64,000 bases of DNA from Allobosea sp. (lineage in GTDB: Bacteria > Pseudomonadota > Alphaproteobacteria > Rhizobiales > Beijerinckiaceae). The translations under genes and the position numbers were made by a program. Below are positions 1 to 8,307 of the stretch, one piece after another. Each line of letters starts with the position of its first letter. The first letter of the stretch is position 1. The stretch lies in NCBI RefSeq assembly GCF_017308075.1, contig NZ_JAFKFX010000028.1:175253-239252 (forward strand). The letters run 5' to 3'. The notes beneath the pieces are model-generated. The model ran no database searches and was not told where the DNA came from. It saw only the letters and a list, made by a program, of their open reading frames with translations.

Positions 1-499
1 TCAGGGTTAGGTGCAGATTGCCCGGGCTGGCCTCGTCGACGGCGATCGTCAGCGCGCCGGCGGCGATGCGGTCGCCGGGCTGGAAGCGCCAGCGCGCCGA
101 GAAGCTGCCCGAGCCGTTGGCGTAGTCGAGCCAGAGCCGCCGGCTGTTGGCGACGTTGCGGATGTTGACCCGTCCGTCGGGGAGGCGGGTGAAGGCGACA
201 TGGCGCGTTTCGGCGGAGTCGAAGCGCTGCGGCTGCAGCAATTCGCGCCGGCCGATCGCGACGGTCTCGCCGCGCGCCAGGGCCAGGTCGAGCCGCTCCA
301 GGCTGACCACCGGTCGCGCCGTCTCGATTAGATAGCTCGTATTGTGCCACCAGAAGCCGAGCAGGGCGAGGCAGGCGGCGAGCAGGACGAGCCCGGTCAC
401 CGCGCCTCCGGTCGAGCCGAGGCGGATGCGCGGCAGGCGGAAGGGGCGGAGTTGGAGCCAGCGGCCGAGGAGCTGGCGCAGCGCGGTCGTTTCGCTCAC
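1..499 (-). CDS. Membrane-anchored FHA-like domain protein (3' end outside window)
   Basis: The frame opens with GTG at 499, which overlaps the TGA of the upstream transpeptidase gene by 4 bases (GTGA), so the two are translationally coupled. It stays open for 166 codons to the window edge, so the C-terminus is missing. Residues 1-30 are basic and cytosolic-looking, residues about 33-51 form one hydrophobic helix, and the following region has the strand pattern and motifs of a forkhead-associated fold (VAIGRREL, RHVAF, DGRVNIRNVANSRRLWL). FHA domains bind phosphothreonine peptides. Whether this degenerate version keeps the phosphate-binding residues cannot be judged by eye. Last visible gene of the SrfB-like operon. 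Confidence 0.7.
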   Translation of the reverse strand, partial: MSETTALRQLLGRWLQLRPFRLPRIRLGSTGGAVTGLVLLAACLALLGFWWHNTSYLIETARPVVSLERLDLALARGETVAIGRRELLQPQRFDSAETRHVAFTRLPDGRVNIRNVANSRRLWLDYANGSGSFSARWRFQPGDRIAAGALTIAVDEASPGNLHLTL

Positions 500-3153
500 T
501 TCTTGTCTCCGAGCGCGGCGACCTTCCCGAGCAGCCCGGCCATCAGCCGGCCGCAGGCGCGTCCGCCGGTTTCCCGCGTATGCGAGACCAGGCAGGTGAA
601 GGCGACGCGCTTCCTGCCGGCGACATCGTTCATCCAGCCGGCGAACCAGGCCGAGTTCATGCCGTCGGTGGTGTCGGCGGTGCCGGTCTTGCCGTAGATG
701 CGGCGCCTTATCTCCGGCGGCAGGCTCGCCATCACGCCGGCCGCCGTGCCGCCCGGCGCGTTGACCACGCCGAACAGGCCGCGCTGGGCGCCATCGAGGA
801 AGGGCTCGGCCTGGCGCGGATCCATGCCGGGGATGACCGGCTGGCCCTCGTTCGGCTGGGGCGTCTCGGCGACGTCGCTGACCGGCTTGAGCACGCGCGG
901 CCGGATCACCTTGCGGGCGCCGAGCGAGCCGTAGATGGACGCCATCGCGATCGGGGTGGCGCGCACGCCCTGGCCGTAGGAGTTCGTCACGAGGTCGATG
1001 CGCCTGGCGTTGCGCTTGTCCTCGACGGCGAGGTCGAGCGCCTCGCCCGTCAGGCGCTGCGCGCCCGGCACGATCCCGCGCGTCAGGTCGACGCCGGGCT
1101 GGGCGAGCTGACCCGGCTGGGTGATCGGGTAGAGGTGCTCGGTCATGCGGGCGAGGACCGTGCCGGTGCGGGACGGGACCGTGCTCGGCCGGCCGCCGAC
1201 CTTGCTGCCGTCCATGGTCAGCGCCACGCCGGCGAACCACAGGTTCGACGACTTGATCAGGGCTTCGCAGAAGCCGATCTGCGCGCCGCGTCCGCCATCC
1301 GGGCAACCGGTCTGCGACGGCGCCAGGATTCCGACATTGAAGCCCGCGCCGCCATAGTTGGCGATCTGCACGCCGTCGACGTTGAGCGTTCCGCCGCCGG
1401 GAATGCCGAAGATCTGCGCCTGCTGCCCCGGCGGGGTCCGGCCCATGATGATGTCGGCGAGGCCGGGCTGCTCCTTCAGAGCGAGGATGCCGGCGAGACC
1501 GGTGACCAGCTTGAAGGTCGAGCCCGGCATGGTGTGGACGTCGCCGGCGCGCCAGCCATGGCCGGCGAGCGGGGAATCGCTGTCGCGGCCGGTCGAGAGT
1601 GCCTGAATGTCCCAGCTGTGCATGCCCGGCACGAAATCCGGCCAGCTCGCCATGCCGAGCACGGCGCCCGGTTCGTCGCCGGCGTCCATCAGCAGCACGA
1701 CGGCGCGGCCGTCGCCCTGGTCCGGCGGTTCCTGCTCGGGCGGCAGGTTGACCGGCAGCGGCCCGGGCTTGCGCGGGCGCTTGCCGCGGGCGATGCGTTC
1801 GCCCATCTGCGTGTAGACCGCTTCCTGCACCAGCTTCTGCAGGCGCGGCTCGATGGTCAGGACGAGATTCTCGCGGGTCCGGGCGCGGCCGAGAGCGGCC
1901 GAGAGCGAGCCGACATCGCCGGCGCCATAGCCGATCATCGCGGTCAAGCCGAGCTCGTCGACGATCGGTAGCGGCACGCCATTGGCGTCGAGTGCCGGCG
2001 TGCCGTCGGCGAAGGCGAGGGCGCGGCCGGCGCCGCTGCGCCGCTGGGTGACGGCGCCGCGCCAGCCGAGCTCGCAGACCAGCTTGGCCTTGGCGCGCTC
2101 GCAATCGGCCTCGATATGCGAGGAGCGCCAGAGCTTGACCTTGCCGTCCTCGGCCTGCGCCGTCGTGCCGCCGAGGATCTCGCGGGCCCGCGGCGGCACG
2201 GCGCGTACCGGCGAGCCTTCGACCGTGATCTCGGTCTCGCGCCGGCGCTGGCCGGTGATGGTGAAGCGCCAGCCATGCGGCAGGCCTTGCGCGGCTTCCT
2301 CGGCGCAGGTCGCGAAATCGTCGCTGTCGGAGCAGATCCGCTCGGCCGCGATGCTCATCCCGGCGAGGCGGACGGTCTGCTGGTCGCGCTTGGGGTCGAG
2401 ATTGGCCCGCTCATTGCCGACGACGATGCGGCTCGGCTCCAGGATCATGTCGACGGTGATGCGCCGCCCGCCCGCCGGCAGGCGGGAGGAGAGGGCGAGC
2501 CGGTCGTCGCGCTCGCGCAGGGGGCCGAACAGCGCCCAGTCCGAGAGCTGGTTGGCACGGCGGGTGGCGAAATCGGAGAAGTCGCGCGGCGGCGGCACCG
2601 CGTTCGGCATCACGTTGAGCGGCGCGGCGAGATCGGTGGTCTGGGCGACGCGGGCCGTCCAGCTCGAGGGCCGGCAGCCGGCCGGCACCACCGGCAGGGT
2701 CAGCGGCGTGCCGTCGGCGCAGCGCCGGTCGGGCGCGCGGTCGTCGCGAGCGGCGGCGATCAGGAAGGAGTTGTTCCAGGCCAGCATCTCGGAGCGGATC
2801 TGCTGGCCGGCCGGCAGGTTGCAGAGCCGGTCGAGCAGGGTGCGCGAGAATTCCTTGGTGCCTTGCGGCGCCGCCACGGTCAGCGACGGGTCGTAGAGCG
2901 CTTCGCAGGGCTGCGAACGGATCGTCGGCCCGGCCGGGTCGAGCCAGATCAGCCCGGTCGAGACGGCCTGCATGAACAGGTCCTCGTTCGAGCGGCTGGT
3001 TTCGGTGAAATCGGGCTGCTTGATCCAGGCCCGGCTGGCGGCGAGTTCCCCGATCAGCCCGCCCGAAAGCCAGAGGAAGCCGGCGATGGTGACGAGCCCG
3101 ACGGCGAGTGCGGCCAGGCTGCGCTTGAGGCCGCGGAAAAGCGGATGGCTCAT
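496..3153 (-). CDS. Penicillin-binding-protein-like transpeptidase
   Basis: 885 residues with one N-terminal membrane helix (about 16-33). The C-terminal half carries the three catalytic motifs of penicillin-binding transpeptidases in the right order: STFK with the nucleophile near Ser545, SSN near 635-637, and KTG near Lys822. This class cross-links peptidoglycan in the periplasm. The roughly 400 residues before the catalytic domain do not look like a glycosyltransferase or a standard PBP2/PBP3 dimerisation domain, and the protein is longer than a typical PBP2. It overlaps its upstream neighbour by 4 bases and the FHA gene downstream by 4 bases. Its presence between an FHA-like protein and an Hsp70-like ATPase suggests a dedicated envelope role rather than the housekeeping elongasome; that is inference. 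Confidence 0.85.
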   Translation of the reverse strand: MSHPLFRGLKRSLAALAVGLVTIAGFLWLSGGLIGELAASRAWIKQPDFTETSRSNEDLFMQAVSTGLIWLDPAGPTIRSQPCEALYDPSLTVAAPQGTKEFSRTLLDRLCNLPAGQQIRSEMLAWNNSFLIAAARDDRAPDRRCADGTPLTLPVVPAGCRPSSWTARVAQTTDLAAPLNVMPNAVPPPRDFSDFATRRANQLSDWALFGPLRERDDRLALSSRLPAGGRRITVDMILEPSRIVVGNERANLDPKRDQQTVRLAGMSIAAERICSDSDDFATCAEEAAQGLPHGWRFTITGQRRRETEITVEGSPVRAVPPRAREILGGTTAQAEDGKVKLWRSSHIEADCERAKAKLVCELGWRGAVTQRRSGAGRALAFADGTPALDANGVPLPIVDELGLTAMIGYGAGDVGSLSAALGRARTRENLVLTIEPRLQKLVQEAVYTQMGERIARGKRPRKPGPLPVNLPPEQEPPDQGDGRAVVLLMDAGDEPGAVLGMASWPDFVPGMHSWDIQALSTGRDSDSPLAGHGWRAGDVHTMPGSTFKLVTGLAGILALKEQPGLADIIMGRTPPGQQAQIFGIPGGGTLNVDGVQIANYGGAGFNVGILAPSQTGCPDGGRGAQIGFCEALIKSSNLWFAGVALTMDGSKVGGRPSTVPSRTGTVLARMTEHLYPITQPGQLAQPGVDLTRGIVPGAQRLTGEALDLAVEDKRNARRIDLVTNSYGQGVRATPIAMASIYGSLGARKVIRPRVLKPVSDVAETPQPNEGQPVIPGMDPRQAEPFLDGAQRGLFGVVNAPGGTAAGVMASLPPEIRRRIYGKTGTADTTDGMNSAWFAGWMNDVAGRKRVAFTCLVSHTRETGGRACGRLMAGLLGKVAALGDKK

Positions 3154-4640
3154 GGCATCGCTCCCCGAAGCTCCACCACCAGCGGCCCGAGCACGAAGGG
3201 GCCGTTGGCGGGGATGGTGCAGGTGCCGGCAGCTTGCGCCTTGCGCTCGCCGAGAATCCAGATGTCGCCGGCCGATTGCACGGCGACGCCGCCCGGCACC
3301 GCGGCGATGAAGCCGACCGGGTTGTGATCATAGAGATTGTCGAGACGCTCGACCACGCCGGAGCCGAACTGCACCCGCACGGCTTCGCCGAGCCAGTCGA
3401 AGCTGCCATAGCCGCGCGCGGACTGGTCAGGGCCGAAGGAGATCGCGGTCTGCTCGCGCGGCAGGGCGATATAGCCGAACTCGCCTTCCTCCAGCATCAG
3501 CACCGAGCGGCGGCGATTGTCGAAGCCGATGCTTTCGGCCCGGAACTCGCCGCCGGCGCGGCTGTAGCGCAGCTCGCGGCGGTCATAGCGGCGGGCATCG
3601 CGCCCCTGCACCACGATGCTGTCGCGCGGGGCGAGCATGGCCGAAGACATCAATCGCCCGCCATGGCTGCGCTCGACCCAGTAGCGCGCCATGCGCCGGC
3701 CGCCGAAATTCTCTGGGATGGCGAGGCCGAGCACGGCCAGATGCGGGCCCTTGGGCGGCTGCTGGTGCAGGCGGCAGGGGCGGCGATCGAGGGTGACGTC
3801 GACGATGCCGAGCGAGACGCGGCCGGTCTGCGGGCGGATGCCGAGGATCTCGAAACGGGCATCGATGCCGCCCTGCGTCGGCGTCGCCAGCGTCTCGACC
3901 TGGATTGCCTGCGCCCGCGCTTCCGGCGTCTGCGGCAGGGCCATGAGCAGCGGCAGGCCGCCGGCATCGCGCGCCGAGGAATCGACCGGGTAGCGGCCGA
4001 GGAAGAAGATCGTCCCGGCCGGCAGGTCGGGATGGACCGCCGGGGTCAGCATCTCGCTGCGCGAGAAGGCGAAGCGCGACTGGCCGGGATAGAGCCCGCC
4101 GGCGGTGTTGGCGCCGATGATCGGCTGACCGATGGCGATATCGGCGTTCTGCTTGATGATCACCTCGCCATGCGGCAAGAGCCCGCCCTGCGGCGGCGCG
4201 TGCACGCCATGGCCGAAATAGACCGCGACCGGCGCCGCCGCGTGCAGGCTCTGCTCGACATGGATGGTGACGCCGACATCCGGATCGATCACGTCGCGGA
4301 AACGCTGCTCGATCCGGTCGGCGAGGAAGCGGCCGAGTTCCTGTGCGCCGGGCAGGGCTTCGGCGGTCAGCACCACGATCGAGGTGAAGGGGATGTCGAT
4401 CGGCTGCGGCCCGCTGCCGCCGTCGATCAGGGCGATGCCGCGATTGCGGTCGATCAGATCCTCCAGCGAGAGACGCGCATCCTTGGTCGGCTGCCCCGCC
4501 TGGGTCAGGGCGAAGACCGGCTTGCGCCAGAGGTTCTCGATGCCGGGCATCGGTTCGCCCGGCTCGCCGGCGACGGCGCGCAGGCAGGTCAGCCTGCGGG
4601 GATCATGCATTACCAGGTCCATCAGGTCGGGCAGGGCCAT
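3150..4640 (-). CDS. Unknown protein of the SrfB-like operon, 496 aa
   Basis: I do not recognise the family. No signal peptide or convincing membrane helix is visible; the composition is that of a soluble, beta-rich protein. The N-terminal third alternates helix and strand. The C-terminal half (about 310-490) is strand-rich with regularly spaced Arg/Gly, as in FHA or beta-sandwich folds. The stop overlaps the transpeptidase start by 4 bases (ATGA), which indicates co-translation. A 127-base gap separates it from the Hsp70-like gene upstream, and only a weak purine-rich ribosome site precedes the ATG, so a start further upstream at a non-ATG codon is possible. Confidence 0.7.
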   Translation of the reverse strand: MALPDLMDLVMHDPRRLTCLRAVAGEPGEPMPGIENLWRKPVFALTQAGQPTKDARLSLEDLIDRNRGIALIDGGSGPQPIDIPFTSIVVLTAEALPGAQELGRFLADRIEQRFRDVIDPDVGVTIHVEQSLHAAAPVAVYFGHGVHAPPQGGLLPHGEVIIKQNADIAIGQPIIGANTAGGLYPGQSRFAFSRSEMLTPAVHPDLPAGTIFFLGRYPVDSSARDAGGLPLLMALPQTPEARAQAIQVETLATPTQGGIDARFEILGIRPQTGRVSLGIVDVTLDRRPCRLHQQPPKGPHLAVLGLAIPENFGGRRMARYWVERSHGGRLMSSAMLAPRDSIVVQGRDARRYDRRELRYSRAGGEFRAESIGFDNRRRSVLMLEEGEFGYIALPREQTAISFGPDQSARGYGSFDWLGEAVRVQFGSGVVERLDNLYDHNPVGFIAAVPGGVAVQSAGDIWILGERKAQAAGTCTIPANGPFVLGPLVVELRGAMP

Positions 4641-4767
4641 GGCGTCAGCTCACTCGGCGTAGGAAGGGCTGGAAACAGGTGGAAGCGCAGCGCGGGAGCG
4701 AGGCCAGCTCGCACTTGCGGTGGTCAGAGCGGTTTTCGCGGCGAGCCCCGTCACGATCTTGCTCGCC

Positions 4768-7700
4768 TCAATAGATGCGCGAGACGCGGTCATGCTCGAT
4801 CCGCCAGCAGGCTTCCCAGCCTTCATTGGCGGCGAGCACCGTGACTTTGCGGCTGGTCGGCGACAGCACTTCCGAGACGATCTCGCAGATGCCGAAGCCG
4901 TCGAGCCCCTCGCGATGCGCCTCGACGATCGAATCGCCTTCGAGCAGCACCATCGGGTCCTGTCCGGCGAGCAGCGGGCGCAGCCGCGACAAGGCTTTGC
5001 CCTGCGGGTCGAGCCCGGGGATGGTGCGCACGAACTGGAAGCGCCGGCCGAGATTGGCCCGCCCGCCCAGGCTGGGCGCGATCTCGTCATGCTCGGCATG
5101 GAGCCGGTCGCCCGAGCCCATGTCATAGCCGAGATAATGGATGCGCTCGGCGGCGAACTCGGTGCGCAGGCCGGTGGCGCCGAGATCGCGCATCTGCACC
5201 GCCATCGCGGCGATACCGAGCGGATTCTTGTGCAGCACGGCGCTGCCAGCCATGTCGCCCTCGATGCCGAGGATCGCGGCGCCCGCGATCACCGCCTTCT
5301 TCATCGCCGCCGGCGAGAACGGCCGTTCGAACGGCAGGGCGGCCTGACTCAGCTTCGCCTCCTGGGCGATCGCCTCGAAGATCGGCGGCCAGAGCGCGGC
5401 GCGGCCGGTCGGCACGACGACGACGGCCGGCCGCTGCTGCGGGTTCGGCCCGGCGGCGCGCGCCATGCGCGGCAACATGCCGCCGAGCACGGCGGCGATC
5501 TCGTTGAGGCGCGCCGAGGCGTCGCCGGCCCCCTTTTCGAGGGCCGTGCGGGGAAGCTTGAGGATGAGGCGCCGTCCTTCCGTGCGGTCGGCAGGGTCGA
5601 GCGCGAGGCGCAGCCCGGCGGGCAGCGCCGCCTCCGCCAGTGCCGGCTCGCCCTGTGCGACGAACAGACCCGCAGCCTCGCCATCGCCGCGCAATTCGGC
5701 GAGGACGAGGTCGAGACTTTCATCCGGGGAATCCGGATTCCAGCGATAGGAGCTCTGGGCTGCCTCCGCCTTGGCCGTCAGGCGCGCAGCGAGATTCGCC
5801 TTGGCCCGTTTGACGGCCTGGCGCAGCCAGGCCCTGGCGGAGAGCGCCGCCGCATCCTGGCGCTGCACGGCGCGCGCCAGCGAGGCCTCGGCGAAGGCCG
5901 GCTGCCAATGCACCTCCTGGCCCTCCATCGCCTTGTCGATCAGCCGCGCGGCGGCCTCGGTCAGCGCCTCGTCCATCATGTCGCCACCGATCGGCAGGCC
6001 GAAGGTCGCGAGCGTCTGGCTGGTCAGCCGGTCGCCGTCGCGCCGCAGGCGGGCGAGCGCCACGTCGCTGGTGCCGCCGCCGATGTCGAGCGTCACCAGC
6101 AGCGCCTCGCCCTGATCGGGCACGGCAGCGCGGACCTCGGGCAGGCTGGCGACATAGCGGGCAGCGGCGACCGCCTCGGGCACGGTGACGGCGGCGTCCG
6201 GAAAGCTCGTCGCGCCGGGAAAGAGCCGCTCCAGCCGCTGCGAGAACAGTTCGAGCGCAGCCCGGTAGCGCGAGGCGATCTCGTCGCCGATGCCGCTCGG
6301 GCAGGAGATCAGGATGCGCGGCACGATCGGCGCCGGCGCGTGGTCCTCGACCCGCAGCCGGTCCTCGCCGAGGCGCAGCACATAAAGGTCGACCAGCTCG
6401 TCGAGCACGTCGGCGACGAGCGGGGCGATCTCGACCGTATTGGTGGCGACGACCCGCTCCGCCGCCGCGTCGTAGCGATGGACCTGCTCGGGCAAGGTCA
6501 GCGAGACGGCGCCCGAGGTCAGGGCATGCTTCAGCGAATCCACCCGCTTGCCGCCTTCCGGCTGCCCTCCCAGCGCCGGGGGGGCCGGCGCCGACACGTC
6601 ATAGCGACGCGCGAAGGCCTTGAGCCGTCGTGCCACGGTCGCCCGGTCGGAGCCGATCAGGGAGAGGTCGGGCAGGGCGTGTGGAGCATGATCCGCACGC
6701 AAATTATTGCCGGAATCGAGGCCGACCTGGCTGGGGATCAACGGTGCGGAGCCGGCGTCCTGCAAGGCCGCCTCGCCATGGCGCGGATCGACATGCCGCG
6801 CCAGCCAGCTGCCGAGGGCCAGCGGCCTGATCTCGGTGGCCCGGCCGGCTGCACGCGGCGCGCCCGACCAGATCGACGTCGCGGAGGCGCCGAGATCGAT
6901 GCAGATCGGCAGGCGATGGATGCGGCGGCTGTAGCGCACCGGCAGGCGCGCGCGCACCAGCGGACGGCCGCCATCGTCTCCGGCGGTGATGGTGAGCTCG
7001 ACCGTGATCGGCCCGCGCAGGATGTCGGCGCCGCTGGTCCGCACGGCACGCGACAGCGTCGTGGTCAGCGCCTGCATCGGCACGACGGCGCGGCCGCGGC
7101 GGCCGAAATCGCCCTCGCGAACGATTTCCAGCGGGAAGGGCGTCGTCGGCTCGGCGATCTCGCTGCTGCCCATCCGGCTGACGACATCGATGGTCAGCGG
7201 GGCGGTGCGGGTCAGCGGCCAGCGCCTGACGTCGATCACCAGCCCGTCGCAGCGCACGATCGCGGTCTCGTCGTCCGGGTCGACCTCGGCGTTGAGGCCG
7301 CCCTCGAGCATGAGATCGGAGGTCGTGCCGAGCGGACAGTTGAGATGGGAACCGGCGATGGTCAAGGCGACCTCGCCGCGGTTCTGGCTGCGGATCGGCA
7401 CGGAGCGGGCCTCGAGCGCGCTCGACCAGGGCCTGGCCGGCCCGTCCGGGTCGTGGCCCGAGCCGTCCTGGGCGACCCAGCCGCCGAGCTTGGCCGTCAG
7501 CCGGACCTGGAGCGTCGCCTTGGGATTGGCCTGGATCGTCTCGTCGACGAAGTCGAGCACGGCGTCGCGGGTCAGCGTGACGTCGAGCCGGACCTCCTGC
7601 CCGGCGAGTGCCGGTGCATCGGCGAGCCAGAGCAGGTGACGGCAGGTGCTGGCTCCGGCATCGGGATAGCGTCGCAGCGAGACCGAATGGTCCATCGGCG

Positions 7701-8307
7701 CGGCGATGGCGAGCGACAGGTTCTGTGCCTTCAGGCCAAAACAGCTCGCCTCGATGGTCAGGCCGCGCCGGCCCTCCAGCACGATGTCCTTGGGAATGTC
7801 GATGGCGATCTGGCTGATGCCGAGCGTCTTGCCGGTGGCGAGGGAATCGAGGTCGATCTCGACCGGCTCGATCCGCCATTCCGGCTGCGAGGCGCCGGCC
7901 AGAACCGCGATCTTGACCACCCTGCGCGGCGAGGCGCGGGCCCCGCCTGCCGTCTCGACGATGGTCGAGAAGGCGATTTCGAGGCTGGCGTCGCTCTCGA
8001 TATCGGCCTGCTGGCGGTGTGCGGCCACGGCGCGCATCACCGCTTCGCGCCGCAGGCCGAGGGCCAGGCGTTCGCCGGCGCGCACTGCCGCCTTGTCGAG
8101 CAGCGTCTCGCCCTGCAGCCAGCCGATATCGAGTCCGCTCGGCAGGCTGGGCGCATGCGAGATCAGCGTCACCGTGACCGCCTTGACCATGTCCTCCGGC
8201 GCCTCGAAGGCGAGGATGTCCATCAAGGCCTCGCCGCGGTCGAGCGCGATGGTGGCGCTGAAGCTCGCGAGCCTGGTCTCGAGATTGTAGCAGGACGCGG
8301 CGCTCAT
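4768..8307 (-). CDS. Large Hsp70/actin-fold ATPase, SrfB-like
   Basis: 1179 residues. Two hallmark nucleotide-binding loops of the actin/Hsp70/sugar-kinase superfamily are visible: a phosphate-1 type loop ICIDLGASATS near residues 468-478 and a phosphate-2 type loop DIGGGTSDVA near 741-750. The preceding 460 residues are strand-rich and lack a recognisable motif, so the ATPase fold occupies the C-terminal 700 residues. Size, loop arrangement and soluble character resemble the SrfB 'virulence factor' family known from Salmonella srfABC, whose function is not established. SrfB membership is my inference from pattern, not from a search. Start ATG overlaps the upstream gene stop by 4 bases. Likely a cytoplasmic ATP-dependent switch or chaperone for the envelope proteins encoded downstream. 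Confidence 0.75.
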   Translation of the reverse strand: MSAASCYNLETRLASFSATIALDRGEALMDILAFEAPEDMVKAVTVTLISHAPSLPSGLDIGWLQGETLLDKAAVRAGERLALGLRREAVMRAVAAHRQQADIESDASLEIAFSTIVETAGGARASPRRVVKIAVLAGASQPEWRIEPVEIDLDSLATGKTLGISQIAIDIPKDIVLEGRRGLTIEASCFGLKAQNLSLAIAAPMDHSVSLRRYPDAGASTCRHLLWLADAPALAGQEVRLDVTLTRDAVLDFVDETIQANPKATLQVRLTAKLGGWVAQDGSGHDPDGPARPWSSALEARSVPIRSQNRGEVALTIAGSHLNCPLGTTSDLMLEGGLNAEVDPDDETAIVRCDGLVIDVRRWPLTRTAPLTIDVVSRMGSSEIAEPTTPFPLEIVREGDFGRRGRAVVPMQALTTTLSRAVRTSGADILRGPITVELTITAGDDGGRPLVRARLPVRYSRRIHRLPICIDLGASATSIWSGAPRAAGRATEIRPLALGSWLARHVDPRHGEAALQDAGSAPLIPSQVGLDSGNNLRADHAPHALPDLSLIGSDRATVARRLKAFARRYDVSAPAPPALGGQPEGGKRVDSLKHALTSGAVSLTLPEQVHRYDAAAERVVATNTVEIAPLVADVLDELVDLYVLRLGEDRLRVEDHAPAPIVPRILISCPSGIGDEIASRYRAALELFSQRLERLFPGATSFPDAAVTVPEAVAAARYVASLPEVRAAVPDQGEALLVTLDIGGGTSDVALARLRRDGDRLTSQTLATFGLPIGGDMMDEALTEAAARLIDKAMEGQEVHWQPAFAEASLARAVQRQDAAALSARAWLRQAVKRAKANLAARLTAKAEAAQSSYRWNPDSPDESLDLVLAELRGDGEAAGLFVAQGEPALAEAALPAGLRLALDPADRTEGRRLILKLPRTALEKGAGDASARLNEIAAVLGGMLPRMARAAGPNPQQRPAVVVVPTGRAALWPPIFEAIAQEAKLSQAALPFERPFSPAAMKKAVIAGAAILGIEGDMAGSAVLHKNPLGIAAMAVQMRDLGATGLRTEFAAERIHYLGYDMGSGDRLHAEHDEIAPSLGGRANLGRRFQFVRTIPGLDPQGKALSRLRPLLAGQDPMVLLEGDSIVEAHREGLDGFGICEIVSEVLSPTSRKVTVLAANEGWEACWRIEHDRVSRIY